Positions 16,104-25,359 are shown, numbered from the stretch's first letter. The stretch is 64,000 nt of DNA from Segatella copri (GCF_026015625.1 NZ_JAPDVG010000001.1:682001-746000), one strand, 5' to 3'. Notes: generated by a model from the sequence alone, not told the origin. Numbers and translations: made by a program.

Positions 16104-18050
16104 ATGAAATTTATTTCAAAACTTAGAGAATGGTATTTTACTAAAAATGCCCTTCCTTACTGGTGTGTGCTTATCCTCGACTGTCTGATCCTTTTGTTTT
16201 CAGGTGTATTATGCTATTATTTGGATCATGGGGGCAGCGAACTGACAAATAACTTCTGGCCGCTGCTGGGTACGCTATGCGTCTATCTCATTGCCTATCT
16301 GATAGGCATCCGGCTGATGCACACTTACCAGGCTATCATCCGCTACTCTTCGTTTGTGGATTTGAGTCGTATCGCATCTGCCAATGCCATCGGCTTCGTT
16401 ATCATTGCCATAGCCCGATATTACGTTCATGTGGATAGATGGTTGGAGCCAGTGCGTATACGTGAACTGTTCTTTACCTTCCTCATCGCTACTCTGATGA
16501 TGACGGCTTTGCGTGTGGTTGTAAAAATGTTATACGACTCGATGCATACGGGCAAGGCGACACGTGTGTTTATCTATGGTACGCACAGTGGAGGCGTTGG
16601 GTTGGCGAAGATGATTCGCAGCACCAAACCTTCTCGATTTGTCCTGAAGGGATTCGTGAGTGATACCGTGAATGGAAAGGGCAAGTATATGATGGGCGTG
16701 GAGATATTCCGCAACGATGCGCATCTGGTGGATGAAATGAAGAAGGAGAATGCTGATGCTTTGCTGGTTTCTCCTTTGAAGAGTGAGGAACTGCGCAAGA
16801 ATACGGAGATGATTAACAGCCTGGTAGATAACGACATCAAACTCTTCGTGTTGGCGGGTGCGCAGGAATGGGATGGCAAGACCAACTTCTCGCATTCGCA
16901 AATTAAGGAAGTGGACATCGAGGATCTTCTGCCTCGTGAGAAGATTGAGGTTGATATGAAGGCTGTGGGTAATCTGCTGTCTGGTAAGCGTATCCTGATA
17001 ACGGGTGCAGCTGGTAGCATTGGTAGTGAGATGGTGAGACAGATTGCCATCTATCAGCCGAATGAACTCATCTTGGTGGATCAGGCTGAGACTCCATTGC
17101 ATGACGTGCGTCTGATGATGGCGAAGAATTTTCCGCAAATCGAGGCGTTCACCTTGATGGCGAGCATACAGAACAAGCCTAGGATGGAGAAAATCTTCCG
17201 TGAACACAGGCCTGACTACGTATTCCACGCCGCAGCCTACAAGCATGTGCCGATGATGGAGGACAATCCGAGCGAGAGCATCCAAAACAATGTGGATGGC
17301 ACGAGGGTGATAGCCGACTTGAGCGTGAAGTATGGCGTGAGGAAGTTTGTGATGATTTCCACCGATAAGGCGGTGAACCCTACCAACGTGATGGGCTGTT
17401 CGAAGCGTATCTGCGAAATCTATGTGCAGAGTCTGGACAAGGCTATCAAGGAGGGAAAGATTTATGCTGATGCTTGTCTGGATGACGCTGGTATGCCTGT
17501 GAAGGCTGTGACGCAGTTTGTTACTACTCGTTTTGGTAACGTGTTGGGTAGTAATGGTTCGGTGATTCCACTCTTCAAGGAGCAGATTAAAAACGGCGGT
17601 CCTGTGACGGTGACGCATCCCGACATCATCCGCTTCTTCATGTTGATACCTGAGGCTTGCAAACTGGTTTTGGAGGCTGGTACAATGGGAAATGGCGGTG
17701 AGATTTTCGTGTTCGACATGGGACAGCCTGTGAAGATTGTGGATTTGGCTAAGCGCATGATTAAGTTGAGCGGTGCTAAGAATATTGAAATCAAGTTTAC
17801 CGGTCTTCGTGATGGTGAGAAACTGTACGAGGAGGTGCTCAACGACAAGGAAGTGACGCTCCCTACCTTCCACAAGAAAATCAAGATTGCGAAGGTGCGT
17901 GAGTATGACTATGCCGATGTATGCAAGGAACTGGACGAACTGTCATGCATAGCCCAGACCTTTGATGATATGAAAATCGTGGGTATGATGAAGCGAATCG
18001 TTCCTGAGTACAAGAGTCAGCATTCTAAATATCAGGCATTGGATAAATAA
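16104..18050 (+). CDS. Membrane-bound NDP-sugar 4,6-dehydratase (PglF/WbpM/CapD family)
   Basis: This 648-residue protein has four N-terminal transmembrane segments (about residues 15-145), a degenerate Rossmann domain, then the catalytic SDR domain with GAAGSIG at 301-307 and the ISTDKAVNPTNVMG block. It dehydrates UDP-GlcNAc to the 4-keto-6-deoxy sugar, which is the substrate for the upstream aminotransferase. It is the last gene of the polysaccharide operon; a strong terminator follows 48 nt after the stop. Confidence 0.9.
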   Translation: MKFISKLREWYFTKNALPYWCVLILDCLILLFSGVLCYYLDHGGSELTNNFWPLLGTLCVYLIAYLIGIRLMHTYQAIIRYSSFVDLSRIASANAIGFVIIAIARYYVHVDRWLEPVRIRELFFTFLIATLMMTALRVVVKMLYDSMHTGKATRVFIYGTHSGGVGLAKMIRSTKPSRFVLKGFVSDTVNGKGKYMMGVEIFRNDAHLVDEMKKENADALLVSPLKSEELRKNTEMINSLVDNDIKLFVLAGAQEWDGKTNFSHSQIKEVDIEDLLPREKIEVDMKAVGNLLSGKRILITGAAGSIGSEMVRQIAIYQPNELILVDQAETPLHDVRLMMAKNFPQIEAFTLMASIQNKPRMEKIFREHRPDYVFHAAAYKHVPMMEDNPSESIQNNVDGTRVIADLSVKYGVRKFVMISTDKAVNPTNVMGCSKRICEIYVQSLDKAIKEGKIYADACLDDAGMPVKAVTQFVTTRFGNVLGSNGSVIPLFKEQIKNGGPVTVTHPDIIRFFMLIPEACKLVLEAGTMGNGGEIFVFDMGQPVKIVDLAKRMIKLSGAKNIEIKFTGLRDGEKLYEEVLNDKEVTLPTFHKKIKIAKVREYDYADVCKELDELSCIAQTFDDMKIVGMMKRIVPEYKSQHSKYQALDK

Positions 18051-18098
18051 CGGAATACCAAGCTTCGGAAAGATAAGCTGGTAGATAGGAATAAGAGA

Positions 18099-18146
18099 TC
18101 CCGGCTCTGAGATTCAAAAAGGAATCTCTGGGTCGGGATTTTTGCG
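18099..18146 (+). terminator. Terminator at the end of the capsule operon (copy 1)
   Basis: A 17-nt left arm (TCCCGGCTC...GATTC), an AAAAAG loop and a GGAATCTC...CGGGA right arm are followed by TTTTT. Apart from two substitutions, the 42-nt core is identical to the hairpin at 20409-20450. The rest of the 18051-18282 gap shows only the promoter of the next gene. Confidence 0.85.
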
Positions 18147-18247
18147 TTTGTGAAGGTGGTGGATGGGGGCGTGGCTGCATGGGGGAAAGTGTGATGGCTT
18201 TTCGTGTTAAAAACTATGAAATCTTAGGTGTTTTCATATAATAGTTG

Positions 18248-18255
18248 TACCTTTG
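18248..18255 (+). promoter_or_regulatory. Promoter -7 box for the ATPase cassette
   Basis: TACCTTTG is a perfect TAnnTTTG -7 element, 27 nt before the ATPase ATG. The -33 element is weak (TTAG at about 18224). The cassette therefore appears to be transcribed on its own rather than by read-through from the capsule operon. Confidence 0.55.
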
Positions 18256-18282
18256 CGAAAATAATTATAAATGATTGAATAA

Positions 18283-19614
18283 ATGAGCAAGTATCGTTTT
18301 TCTATATGTAGCTATCATGCTATCAAGGAGGCTGATATCCTGATAGATGGTATCACCGTGTTGGCAGGGCCAAATGGATGTGGTAAGAGTACTATATCTA
18401 AATGGTTGTATTATATGATAGATATTGCTACGGACTTTGACTCCTATCTGGTTAAAGGATATAAAACAGAAATAAATTCATTGCTGCAAAATGTCAGTCG
18501 TGCCATCAGGGAAATGTGGGAACTACATAGAGGCATTAACAATGGACAGAATATTTTGCAATCTGTTGACGATTTAAAACTCGATGATAATTTCTCATTA
18601 GACTCAATAGGCGAATACTCTGGTAAGCTACATTTGTTTATAGGTGAATTTGCCTTACAACTGGATAAATTCTTGAATGCCGAGAATGTTCAAGAACAAC
18701 GAAAAGACAGAGTTCTTAATTTCTTGAATCAGAATTTGGATGGTGAGGAAAAGGCTAGGAATGCTCAAACTTTTGCTGAGTTGATAAGCCTACAGGTAGA
18801 TAAAATGCAGCAAGAGGTATTGTATAAAAGCGAGGATCGCTCCTTGACAGATGTCTTGTCTTTTCTTCATACATATCTATATGAAGATGAGATGGTTCCT
18901 TTTAAAATCTCCTTGCAAGAGGAAGGGGTCAACATTATATCTGATGGGAGATTAGGCTCTCTCTTTAATCTGGACAAAGCGATTTACATAGACACTCCAA
19001 TGGCTTTCGGCTTGGATGACTTCCTAAAGAATGTGTTTTGGCAAAGATTAAGAAAATTAATGCTAGAGGAAAATGGTTGCCATAATAAGCAAAACATACG
19101 GTTGCTATATCGCATATCAGAAATTCTAAATGGAAAAATTAATGTTTCTGACAGTTTGTTGGGCAATAAAGAAATGTATTATGAGCGCAAGGATGGCAAG
19201 CTGTTGCTTCCTTTGGATAAAATCGCTACTGGTATGAAGTCGTTTGCCTATCTTTTCCAGTTGATAAAGAATGGTCATTTGGATGACAAGACGGTTCTTA
19301 TGATAGATGAGCCGGAAGTTCATTTGCACCCTCAGTGGATTGTTGTCTTTGCTAGATTATTGATTCTTATCCGTAAGTCATTGGGAGTGAAAATAGTCTT
19401 GGCGAGTCATAATCCTGACTTTGTCGCTGCCATCAAGGCAATAGCCAAAAAGGAACAAATCTTGGATGAAACAAACTTCTATTTAGCTCAGAGTGTGGAT
19501 GATGATGGGTTTCAATATGCTTTTAAGCCTCTCGGCAGTGACATCGAGCCTATCTTCAATTCGTTCAATATAGCATTGGAAAGGATTCAGCAATATGGCG
19601 ATACAGATCTTTGA
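18283..19614 (+). CDS. ABC/AAA_21-type ATPase of a two-gene accessory cassette
   Basis: This 443-residue, single-domain SMC/OLD-like ATPase has Walker A GPNGCGKST at residues 29-37, a signature-like ATGMKSF segment near 315, Walker B with D342-E343 in MIDEPEVHLHP, and a switch His, H376, in ASHNPDF. The middle (residues 60-300) is helical and not recognised. There are no membrane segments. It overlaps the next gene by 20 nt, so the two are probably made together. ATPases of this architecture paired with an effector gene are common in anti-phage systems (for example Septu, Gabija and PARIS), but the partner here does not resemble those effectors as far as I can tell. Confidence 0.8.
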   Translation: MSKYRFSICSYHAIKEADILIDGITVLAGPNGCGKSTISKWLYYMIDIATDFDSYLVKGYKTEINSLLQNVSRAIREMWELHRGINNGQNILQSVDDLKLDDNFSLDSIGEYSGKLHLFIGEFALQLDKFLNAENVQEQRKDRVLNFLNQNLDGEEKARNAQTFAELISLQVDKMQQEVLYKSEDRSLTDVLSFLHTYLYEDEMVPFKISLQEEGVNIISDGRLGSLFNLDKAIYIDTPMAFGLDDFLKNVFWQRLRKLMLEENGCHNKQNIRLLYRISEILNGKINVSDSLLGNKEMYYERKDGKLLLPLDKIATGMKSFAYLFQLIKNGHLDDKTVLMIDEPEVHLHPQWIVVFARLLILIRKSLGVKIVLASHNPDFVAAIKAIAKKEQILDETNFYLAQSVDDDGFQYAFKPLGSDIEPIFNSFNIALERIQQYGDTDL

Positions 19615-20383
19615 TAATGGGTGTGTAGAGTCGCACCCCATTTATGAAAAAGCTGGGGCGCTACTAAGTGACGTTTGTAAAAGGGATTATAAAGATAATT
19701 TTTTTGACGAGCGAATAGAATGTTTGGACATGGATACCTATGAGACAATGATTTGTGGCGGGCAAAAGCAAGCTACAATGGATGCGGTAATAGGCATCGC
19801 TGATTACGAAAATAACCGTAAGACTACCGGTAAGTTGCTAATGGTTGAGTTGAGGTTGGGGTATAAATCGACTGATGGACTAGAGACTGCTAGCTTGAAT
19901 CGTAAAGTATCGCATACTCTTGAACTGTTGAATCCTGCTGTTTGTCTAGTTTCTGACAAGGCAATATTTGTTTTTAATGAATTGCTGTATCAACAAGCGA
20001 TTCGTTGGATGTTCTCTAAAAGGTATTCCAATGTCTCAAAAAAGGAGTGGGTGGTAATGAGTCCCAAGATGTTTTGCAAGGCCTATCTCGCTCCAGAAGA
20101 TTTGCCTTATCAGTCAATCAACGATTTTGTAAAAGGCAAGGCTGACTTTGCAAAGATGTTGGAGAATAAATCTTGGCAACAGATTTATAAAAGTCTTCAA
20201 TGGTGGGCAAAAGCTTATTATAAGTATTCTTACATCGCAGAAGAGGCAACTCTGATAGCTAGTCTCATCTCAGAAGTATGGGAGAAACTGAAGTCTCATA
20301 AGCAGGAAATGACAGATGATGATCTCTTAAGTTTTAGTATTTACGCAGAGGATTATCCAGTTTTTAATTTAGATGAAATTTAA
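19595..20383 (+). CDS. ATPase-associated partner protein, unknown function
   Basis: This 262-residue protein starts 20 nt inside the ATPase gene. I do not recognise its family. Residues 55-95 could be a restriction-endonuclease-like core: an Asp in MDAVIGIAD (D63), a beta strand, then MVELRLGYK with E85-x-R87. The canonical ExK Lys is an Arg, so the nuclease idea is weak. Conserved-looking features include WWAKAYYKYSYIAEEA near residue 208. No signal peptide or transmembrane segment is visible. The overlap points to a toxin, effector or adaptor partner of the ATPase. Confidence 0.65.
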   Translation: MAIQIFDNGCVESHPIYEKAGALLSDVCKRDYKDNFFDERIECLDMDTYETMICGGQKQATMDAVIGIADYENNRKTTGKLLMVELRLGYKSTDGLETASLNRKVSHTLELLNPAVCLVSDKAIFVFNELLYQQAIRWMFSKRYSNVSKKEWVVMSPKMFCKAYLAPEDLPYQSINDFVKGKADFAKMLENKSWQQIYKSLQWWAKAYYKYSYIAEEATLIASLISEVWEKLKSHKQEMTDDDLLSFSIYAEDYPVFNLDEI

Positions 20384-20408
20384 TTCTCTATATTTTAATA
20401 TATGCTAT

Positions 20409-20459
20409 TCCCGGCTCGGAGATTCAAAAAGGAATCTCTGGGCCGGGATTGTTTTTTTT
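20409..20459 (+). terminator. Terminator after the ATPase cassette (copy 2)
   Basis: This 42-nt hairpin (20409-20450) differs from the capsule-operon terminator at 18099-18140 at only two positions and is followed by GTTTTTTTT. The two copies bracket the ATPase cassette as direct repeats. Confidence 0.85.
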
Positions 20460-20496
20460 GTTAAAATCGTAGAAATGCTTGGTTGTTTCGGGGATT

Positions 20497-20589
20497 TTGA
20501 AGTTCAACAAGAGTGCCGAGGAGGCTCTCGCCCAGATAGACGCAAAGCACTATGCCGACGCCTTCAAGATGAGTGGCAAGACAAGCTGA
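20497..20589 (+). pseudogene. C-terminal fragment of a PDDEXK/AAA-ATPase-like protein
   Basis: In this frame the DNA reads LKFNKSAEEALAQIDAKHYA then DAF, followed by a stop 24 nt further on. KFNKSAEEALAQID...YA is the typical C-terminal stretch of the Bacteroidales AAA-ATPase-like/PD-(D/E)XK (PDDEXK_9) proteins, which are normally about 520 residues long. Nothing upstream encodes the ATPase part and the final strand is cut off, so this is a relic about 30 codons long. An 85-codon frame overlapping it (20373-20630) looks spurious. Confidence 0.65.
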
Positions 20590-20607
20590 AAATGCAGAAA
20601 ATTTCTG

Positions 20608-22470
20608 TTATAGTCCTGTATATTTCCTGATAGCCTTGATGAAGGTATCGCCATATTTATTGAGCTTGAATTCTCCGATACCACTGATCAGACTCATGGC
20701 ATTCTTGGTGGTAGGTTTCATTCTTGCGAGTTCATGAAGGCTCTTGTCGCTGAGTACGATATATGGAGGATAACCCTGTTCGTCGGCAAGGTTCTTGCGT
20801 ATCTTTCTGAGGTGTTCAAAGAGTCCTTTGTCTTCCACGCCTTTCGAGTCTTCCTGGAAGATGACACGTTCGGCATGCACCTCAGGAATGAGATTTCCCG
20901 GCTGGGCGATGGCGCCCTTCCTGTTGCGTACCGTTTTCTGTGGGCGGGTGGCTTTATCGTCTTCTTCGATATAAGCCAGCGAAACATGATGTTCTCCCTT
21001 CAGTACCTTCCAGCCTAAATCGGTAACCTTCATGTAGTTGTGGTTGTTGTAGGCAATCTCGAAGAATCCCATCTGCAGCATCTGCAGCAGATAAGCATTC
21101 CAGTCTTTAGATGTTGTATCCCTGCCCACACCGAAGGTTTTCATCTCGTTGTATTTGTTTTTCACAACTGCAGAAGAATGCATGCCTCTCAGAATCTCGA
21201 TGCAGGTACCTACTGCAATATGCTCACCCGAACGGACCACGGCACTCAGGGCTTTCTGGGCTCTGATGGTGCCGTCGAAGGTGCGTGGAGGATTCTTGCA
21301 AACATCACAGTTGCCGCAGTTGCAGGATGATGTCTCGCCAAAATAATTCAGCAGAATGCGTCGTCGGCATACTCTCGATTCGGCATATTCCTCCATGCGG
21401 CGCAGTTTCTCCATGTTCACATCACGCTGTCCGCTTTCTTCACAGAAAGAACGGAGGGTGATAATGTCGGCCATCGAATAGAACAGCACGGTATCTGATG
21501 GTGCTCCATCTCTTCCGGCTCTACCTATTTCCTGATAGAAACTCTCGATGCTTTTAGGCATATTATAGTGGATTACCCAGCGCACATTACTCTTGTCGAT
21601 GCCCATTCCGAAAGCGATGGTAGCACATACCACCTGAATCTGGTCCATCTTGAACCGCTCCTGTACTGATGCTCTGGTCTGGGCAGTCATTCCGGCGTGA
21701 TAGGCTGCGGCATTGATACCCAGATCGATAAGTTCCTGAGCTACCATTTCGGTGTTCTTGCGGGAGAGACAGTAGATGATGCCTGCTTCTTCCTGATGAT
21801 TACTGATGAAGCGGGTGATGTATTGGAGCTTTGCCTTTTTGGTGCTCTCCTGTCTTACGGTGAGGGAGAGGTTGGGGCGGTCGAAACTGCTTACGAACGT
21901 CTGCCCATTGAGATGAAGCTGGCGTATGATATCTTCGCGCGTTATCTTGTCGGCTGTGGCTGTGAGCGCCATCACCGGGACATTGCGGAAATTCTCGTGC
22001 AGCATACCGAGTTGCGAATACTCCGGACGGAAATCGTGTCCCCACTGGCTGATGCAGTGGGCCTCGTCAACGGCAAAGAGCGAAATCTTGATGTTGCTGA
22101 ATAAATAAGGTATCTCGCTGATGAGTTTTTCGGGCGAAACATAAAGAAGTTTCAGTTCTCCCTTCTCGCATCGGCGTCGGATGATGAGTTCATCGGTCGT
22201 GTCGTTTCCGCTGTTCAGTGCCTCTGCCGGGATACCGTTTGCCTTGAGCGCCTCCACCTGGTCGTGCATCAGACTGATGAGCGGTGAAATGACCACAGCC
22301 GTACCTTCCATAGCTAATGCGGGAACCTGGTAGCACAGACTCTTTCCACCACCTGTCGGCATGAGAACCAGACAGTCGTGTCCCTGCATTACCTCTCTGA
22401 TAATCGCCTCTTGGTTGGGGCGGAAGGAGTCGTATCCAAAATAGCTTTTTAATATCTCGTTTATCTGCAT
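20608..22470 (-). CDS. recQ: ATP-dependent DNA helicase RecQ
   Basis: This 620-residue SF2 helicase acts in recombination and replication repair. Walker A is [12 protein letters not shown], the DEAH box is [18 protein letters not shown], and motif VI is [10 protein letters not shown]. The RQC zinc site with four Cys ([11 protein letters not shown]...C-C-GNCDVC) comes next. The C-terminal HRDC domain ([10 protein letters not shown]...[13 protein letters not shown]) is complete. The domain order and length fit typical RecQ. Confidence 0.95.
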   Translation of the reverse strand: MQINEILKSYFGYDSFRPNQEAIIREVMQGHDCLVLMPTGGGKSLCYQVPALAMEGTAVVISPLISLMHDQVEALKANGIPAEALNSGNDTTDELIIRRRCEKGELKLLYVSPEKLISEIPYLFSNIKISLFAVDEAHCISQWGHDFRPEYSQLGMLHENFRNVPVMALTATADKITREDIIRQLHLNGQTFVSSFDRPNLSLTVRQESTKKAKLQYITRFISNHQEEAGIIYCLSRKNTEMVAQELIDLGINAAAYHAGMTAQTRASVQERFKMDQIQVVCATIAFGMGIDKSNVRWVIHYNMPKSIESFYQEIGRAGRDGAPSDTVLFYSMADIITLRSFCEESGQRDVNMEKLRRMEEYAESRVCRRRILLNYFGETSSCNCGNCDVCKNPPRTFDGTIRAQKALSAVVRSGEHIAVGTCIEILRGMHSSAVVKNKYNEMKTFGVGRDTTSKDWNAYLLQMLQMGFFEIAYNNHNYMKVTDLGWKVLKGEHHVSLAYIEEDDKATRPQKTVRNRKGAIAQPGNLIPEVHAERVIFQEDSKGVEDKGLFEHLRKIRKNLADEQGYPPYIVLSDKSLHELARMKPTTKNAMSLISGIGEFKLNKYGDTFIKAIRKYTGL

Positions 22471-22526
22471 GATTGCCGTTTTATGATTTATGCCTTTACC
22501 AGCATGTTTTTGTTTTGTTTTTCATG

Positions 22527-22534
22527 CAAAGGTA
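22527..22534 (-). promoter_or_regulatory. recQ promoter -7 box
   Basis: On the minus strand this reads TACCTTTG, a perfect TAnnTTTG match 56 nt upstream of recQ. The -33 position is T-rich rather than TTTG. Confidence 0.5.
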
Positions 22535-22626
22535 ATGAATAATCTGCATAAATAAAAGTTTTCTCCAAGAAAAAGTGCATATTTCAAGTAAAAAACTTTG
22601 CAAAGAGCGAAAAACAGGAGGAAAAG

Positions 22627-22657
22627 TTTGGTATGTGGAAAAAATGTATTACTTTTG
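22627..22657 (+). promoter_or_regulatory. Promoter of the DPP III gene
   Basis: TTTG (22627-22630), a 19-bp spacer and TACTTTTG (22650-22657) match both Bacteroidetes promoter elements. Transcription would begin about 13-15 nt before the ATG at 22678, giving a very short leader. Confidence 0.75.
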
Positions 22658-22677
22658 CATGGTAAAAACAGATAAAA

Positions 22678-24684
22678 ATGGCAAAATGTAATGTAAACAC
22701 TCAAGAGCGATTTGCCGATATCCAGATGCTCCGTTATGAGCTGAAGGGTTTCGAAAACCTGTCGCTCACACAGAAAATTTATATTTATTGCTTGTCGAAG
22801 GCAACCCTCTTGGGACGAGATATTACCTTCGACCAGCAGGGCAAATACAATCTGCGCATCCGTAAAACCCTGGAGGCTGTATACCGTCATTACGAGGGTA
22901 ATCGAGAAAGCGAAGATTTCAAGGCTTTCGAAGTTTATCTGAAACGTGTCTGGTTTGCCAGCGGCATCCATCATCACTATGGATGTGAAAAGTTTGTGCC
23001 AGGATTTTCAGAGGAATCTTTCTATGAGATGGTTGGGGCTGTAGCCGATGAATACCTGCCTCTTTCCAAGGGACAGAGCAAGGAAGACCTGTTGGGCATT
23101 CTGGTGCCTGTCATCTTCAATCCGGAAGTCATGCCTAAGCGCGTGAATCAGACGGATGGCGAGGATCTGGTGCAGACTTCAGCCTGCAATTTCTATGAGA
23201 ATGTTTCTCAGGCAGAAGTAGAACGTTTCTATGCCAGGATGAAGGAAGAGGGCAACGAACAGGCACCTTCGTATGGACTGAACTCTAAACTGACCAAGCG
23301 TAATGGTGAACTGGTGGAGCTGAAATGGACAGAAGACGGCCTCTATGGCGCAGCTATCAAGGAGATTGTTTCATGGTTGCTCCGTGCTCAGAAATATGCA
23401 GAAAATGAGGAACAGAAACATCTCATCGATCTCCTGGTGAAGTATTACCGTACAGGCGATCTGAAGGATTTCGACCGTTACAGCATTGCCTGGGTGCAGC
23501 AGCACGAGGGAATGATTGATTTCATCAACGGATTTATCGAAGTGTATGGCGATCCGCTCGGACTGAAAGGTACTTGGGAAGGCATCGTAGAATATAAAGA
23601 TCTTGAAGCAACGAAGCGCACCCAGACCATCAGTCAGAATGCCCAGTGGTTTGAAGATCATTCTCCTGTAGACCCACGTTTCCGCAAGCCGGAGGTGAAG
23701 GGTGTTACTGCCAATGTCATCTGTGCGGCGATGTTGGGTGGTGAAGAGTATCCTGCTTCTGCCATCGGCATCAATCTTCCGAATGCCAACTGGATCCGTC
23801 AGGAATATGGTTCTAAGAGTGTGACCATCGGTAATCTGACCGAGGCATATAACAAGGCAGCTCAAGGCAATGGTTTCCGCGATGAATTCGTTATCGACGA
23901 GGATACCATCAGTCTGATGAATCAGTACGAGGATATTACAGATGATCTGCATACCGACCTGCATGAGTGTCTGGGACATGGTAGTGGACAGCTCTTGCCT
24001 GGTACCGACCCTGATGCACTGAAGGCGTATGGCAGTACGATAGAAGAGGCGAGAGCCGATCTTTTCGGACTCTATTATGTAGCCGACCATAAATTGGTAG
24101 AACTGGGTCTGACTCCGAATGATGAGGCATACAAGGCTCAGTATTTCGGTTATCTGATGAACGGTCTGCTCACCCAGACCATCCGCATCAAGGAAGGCGA
24201 CAAGATAGAGGAAGCCCACATGCGCAACCGTGCGCTGATAGCCTGGTGGGTGATGGAACATGCCGAGGGTGCTGTGGAACTGGTGAAGATGGATATGAAC
24301 TATGCTTCTGCCGAGGATGCTTTGAAGGACAGTGAGGGCAATATCATTACGACGAAGACTTATGTGAAGATTAATGATTATGCCAAGCTCCGCCATCTCT
24401 TCGGTGAGTTGCTTGCTGAAATTCAGCGCATCAAGAGTGAGGGCGATTTCGAGGCTGCCCGCCTGTTGGTAGAGAAGTATGCCGTGAATATCGATCCGGA
24501 ATTGCATCGCGAGATACTGGCAAGATACAAGAAACTGAATCTCGCTCCATACAAGGGATTCATCAATCCGAAGATGACGCTGGAGATGGATGAAGAAGGC
24601 GAAATTACAGACGTGGTATTGGATTATGAGGAGAGCTATGTCGACCAGATGTTGCGCTACTCTGATGAATACGGAACGCTTTAG
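22678..24684 (+). CDS. Dipeptidyl peptidase III (M49 zinc peptidase)
   Basis: This 668-residue protein belongs to peptidase family M49. The zinc motif is HECLGH at residues 429-434, the shortened Bacteroidetes form of the HExxxH site, and EEARAD (456-461) supplies the third ligand. It removes N-terminal dipeptides. There is no signal peptide, so it is probably cytoplasmic. It is transcribed from its own promoter, divergently from recQ. Confidence 0.9.
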   Translation: MAKCNVNTQERFADIQMLRYELKGFENLSLTQKIYIYCLSKATLLGRDITFDQQGKYNLRIRKTLEAVYRHYEGNRESEDFKAFEVYLKRVWFASGIHHHYGCEKFVPGFSEESFYEMVGAVADEYLPLSKGQSKEDLLGILVPVIFNPEVMPKRVNQTDGEDLVQTSACNFYENVSQAEVERFYARMKEEGNEQAPSYGLNSKLTKRNGELVELKWTEDGLYGAAIKEIVSWLLRAQKYAENEEQKHLIDLLVKYYRTGDLKDFDRYSIAWVQQHEGMIDFINGFIEVYGDPLGLKGTWEGIVEYKDLEATKRTQTISQNAQWFEDHSPVDPRFRKPEVKGVTANVICAAMLGGEEYPASAIGINLPNANWIRQEYGSKSVTIGNLTEAYNKAAQGNGFRDEFVIDEDTISLMNQYEDITDDLHTDLHECLGHGSGQLLPGTDPDALKAYGSTIEEARADLFGLYYVADHKLVELGLTPNDEAYKAQYFGYLMNGLLTQTIRIKEGDKIEEAHMRNRALIAWWVMEHAEGAVELVKMDMNYASAEDALKDSEGNIITTKTYVKINDYAKLRHLFGELLAEIQRIKSEGDFEAARLLVEKYAVNIDPELHREILARYKKLNLAPYKGFINPKMTLEMDEEGEITDVVLDYEESYVDQMLRYSDEYGTL

Positions 24685-24784
24685 AAAGTTAATAGTTAAG
24701 AGTTGATAGTTTATAGGGCAATCTTGCTATACGGCAACCATGCTATACGGCGAAGCCGCTATAAACTGTTAACTATAAACTTTT
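24685..24784. repeat. Palindromic intergenic element
   Basis: Left arm 24685-24716 (AAAGTTAATAGTTAAG...TTTATAG) is an imperfect inverse of right arm 24759-24784. The centre holds two TGCTATACGGC copies and a small CGGCGAAGCCG hairpin. It begins immediately after the DPP III stop and fills the whole gap to the Nudix gene. It may be a small mobile repeat that doubles as a 3' end. Confidence 0.6.
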
Positions 24785-24794
24785 AAAAAAAACG

Positions 24795-25295
24795 ATGATA
24801 GATAATAAGAACGAGGAATTTCCGATAGTAGATGAAATGGGCAACATCCTGGGCGCTGTTACCCGCGGTCATGCCCATGACGGAAGCAAGATCTTGCATC
24901 CGGTTGTTCATCTGCATGTATTCAACAGCCGGGGTGATCTGTATCTGCAGCATCGTCCAGCCTGGAAGGATATCCAGCCGGATAAATGGGATACAGCCTG
25001 CGGCGGTCATGTTGATTTAGGCGAAAGTGTGAGTCAGGCTTTGCATCGCGAGGTAAGGGAAGAATTGGGCATCACCGATTTTGAACCGGAATCTCTTGGG
25101 CATTATGTCTTTGAGAGTCAGCGGGAAAAGGAACTGGTTTATGTACATTGCTGTGTATATGATGGCGAGGTGAAACCGAGCCAGGAAGAATTGGCCGGTG
25201 GCAGATTCTGGACCAAGGATGAAATCAGCGAAAACATCGGCAAGGGTGTTTTCACTCCGAACTTCGAAAACGAATACCAGAAGTATTTCATGTAA
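24795..25295 (+). CDS. Nudix hydrolase (IPP isomerase-like subgroup)
   Basis: This 166-residue protein has a complete Nudix box at residues 70-93 (GGHVDLGES...REVREELG). The N-terminal HPVVHLHVFNSRGDLYLQ strand and the TACGGH segment resemble the YfcD/isopentenyl-diphosphate isomerase-like subgroup, which hydrolyses nucleotide or isoprenoid diphosphates. The exact substrate cannot be inferred. It converges on the AlkD-like gene. Confidence 0.9.
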   Translation: MIDNKNEEFPIVDEMGNILGAVTRGHAHDGSKILHPVVHLHVFNSRGDLYLQHRPAWKDIQPDKWDTACGGHVDLGESVSQALHREVREELGITDFEPESLGHYVFESQREKELVYVHCCVYDGEVKPSQEELAGGRFWTKDEISENIGKGVFTPNFENEYQKYFM

Positions 25296-25315
25296 CGCTG
25301 AAATTAGCCATAAAA

Positions 25316-25359
25316 ATACGTCCCGACGTAGCATTTGCTGCATCGGGACGTATTTTTTT
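25316..25359 (+). terminator. Terminator of the Nudix gene
   Basis: ATACGTCCCGA...TCGGGACGTAT forms a long stem directly followed by TTTTTTT. It is also the left half of a larger inverted repeat (see next entry). Confidence 0.8.

Noticed and set aside
16530..17873. Long minus-strand frame of 447 codons opposite the dehydratase gene
   Set aside because: It lies antisense to a clear dehydratase. It is His/Leu-rich, which is typical of a shadow of G/C-biased codons, and has no domain signature.
18283..20383. Identification of the cassette as Septu or PARIS
   Set aside because: The partner shows neither an HNH motif (PtuB) nor a recognisable Toprim/DUF4435 signature (AriB), so no known system name was applied.
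20373..20630. 85-codon frame after the ATPase cassette
   Set aside because: It overlaps the terminator hairpin and reads the PDDEXK relic in a wrong frame.
23371..24507. 378-codon minus-strand frame opposite the DPP III gene
   Set aside because: The sense strand encodes the M49 motifs, and the antisense protein matches nothing recognisable.
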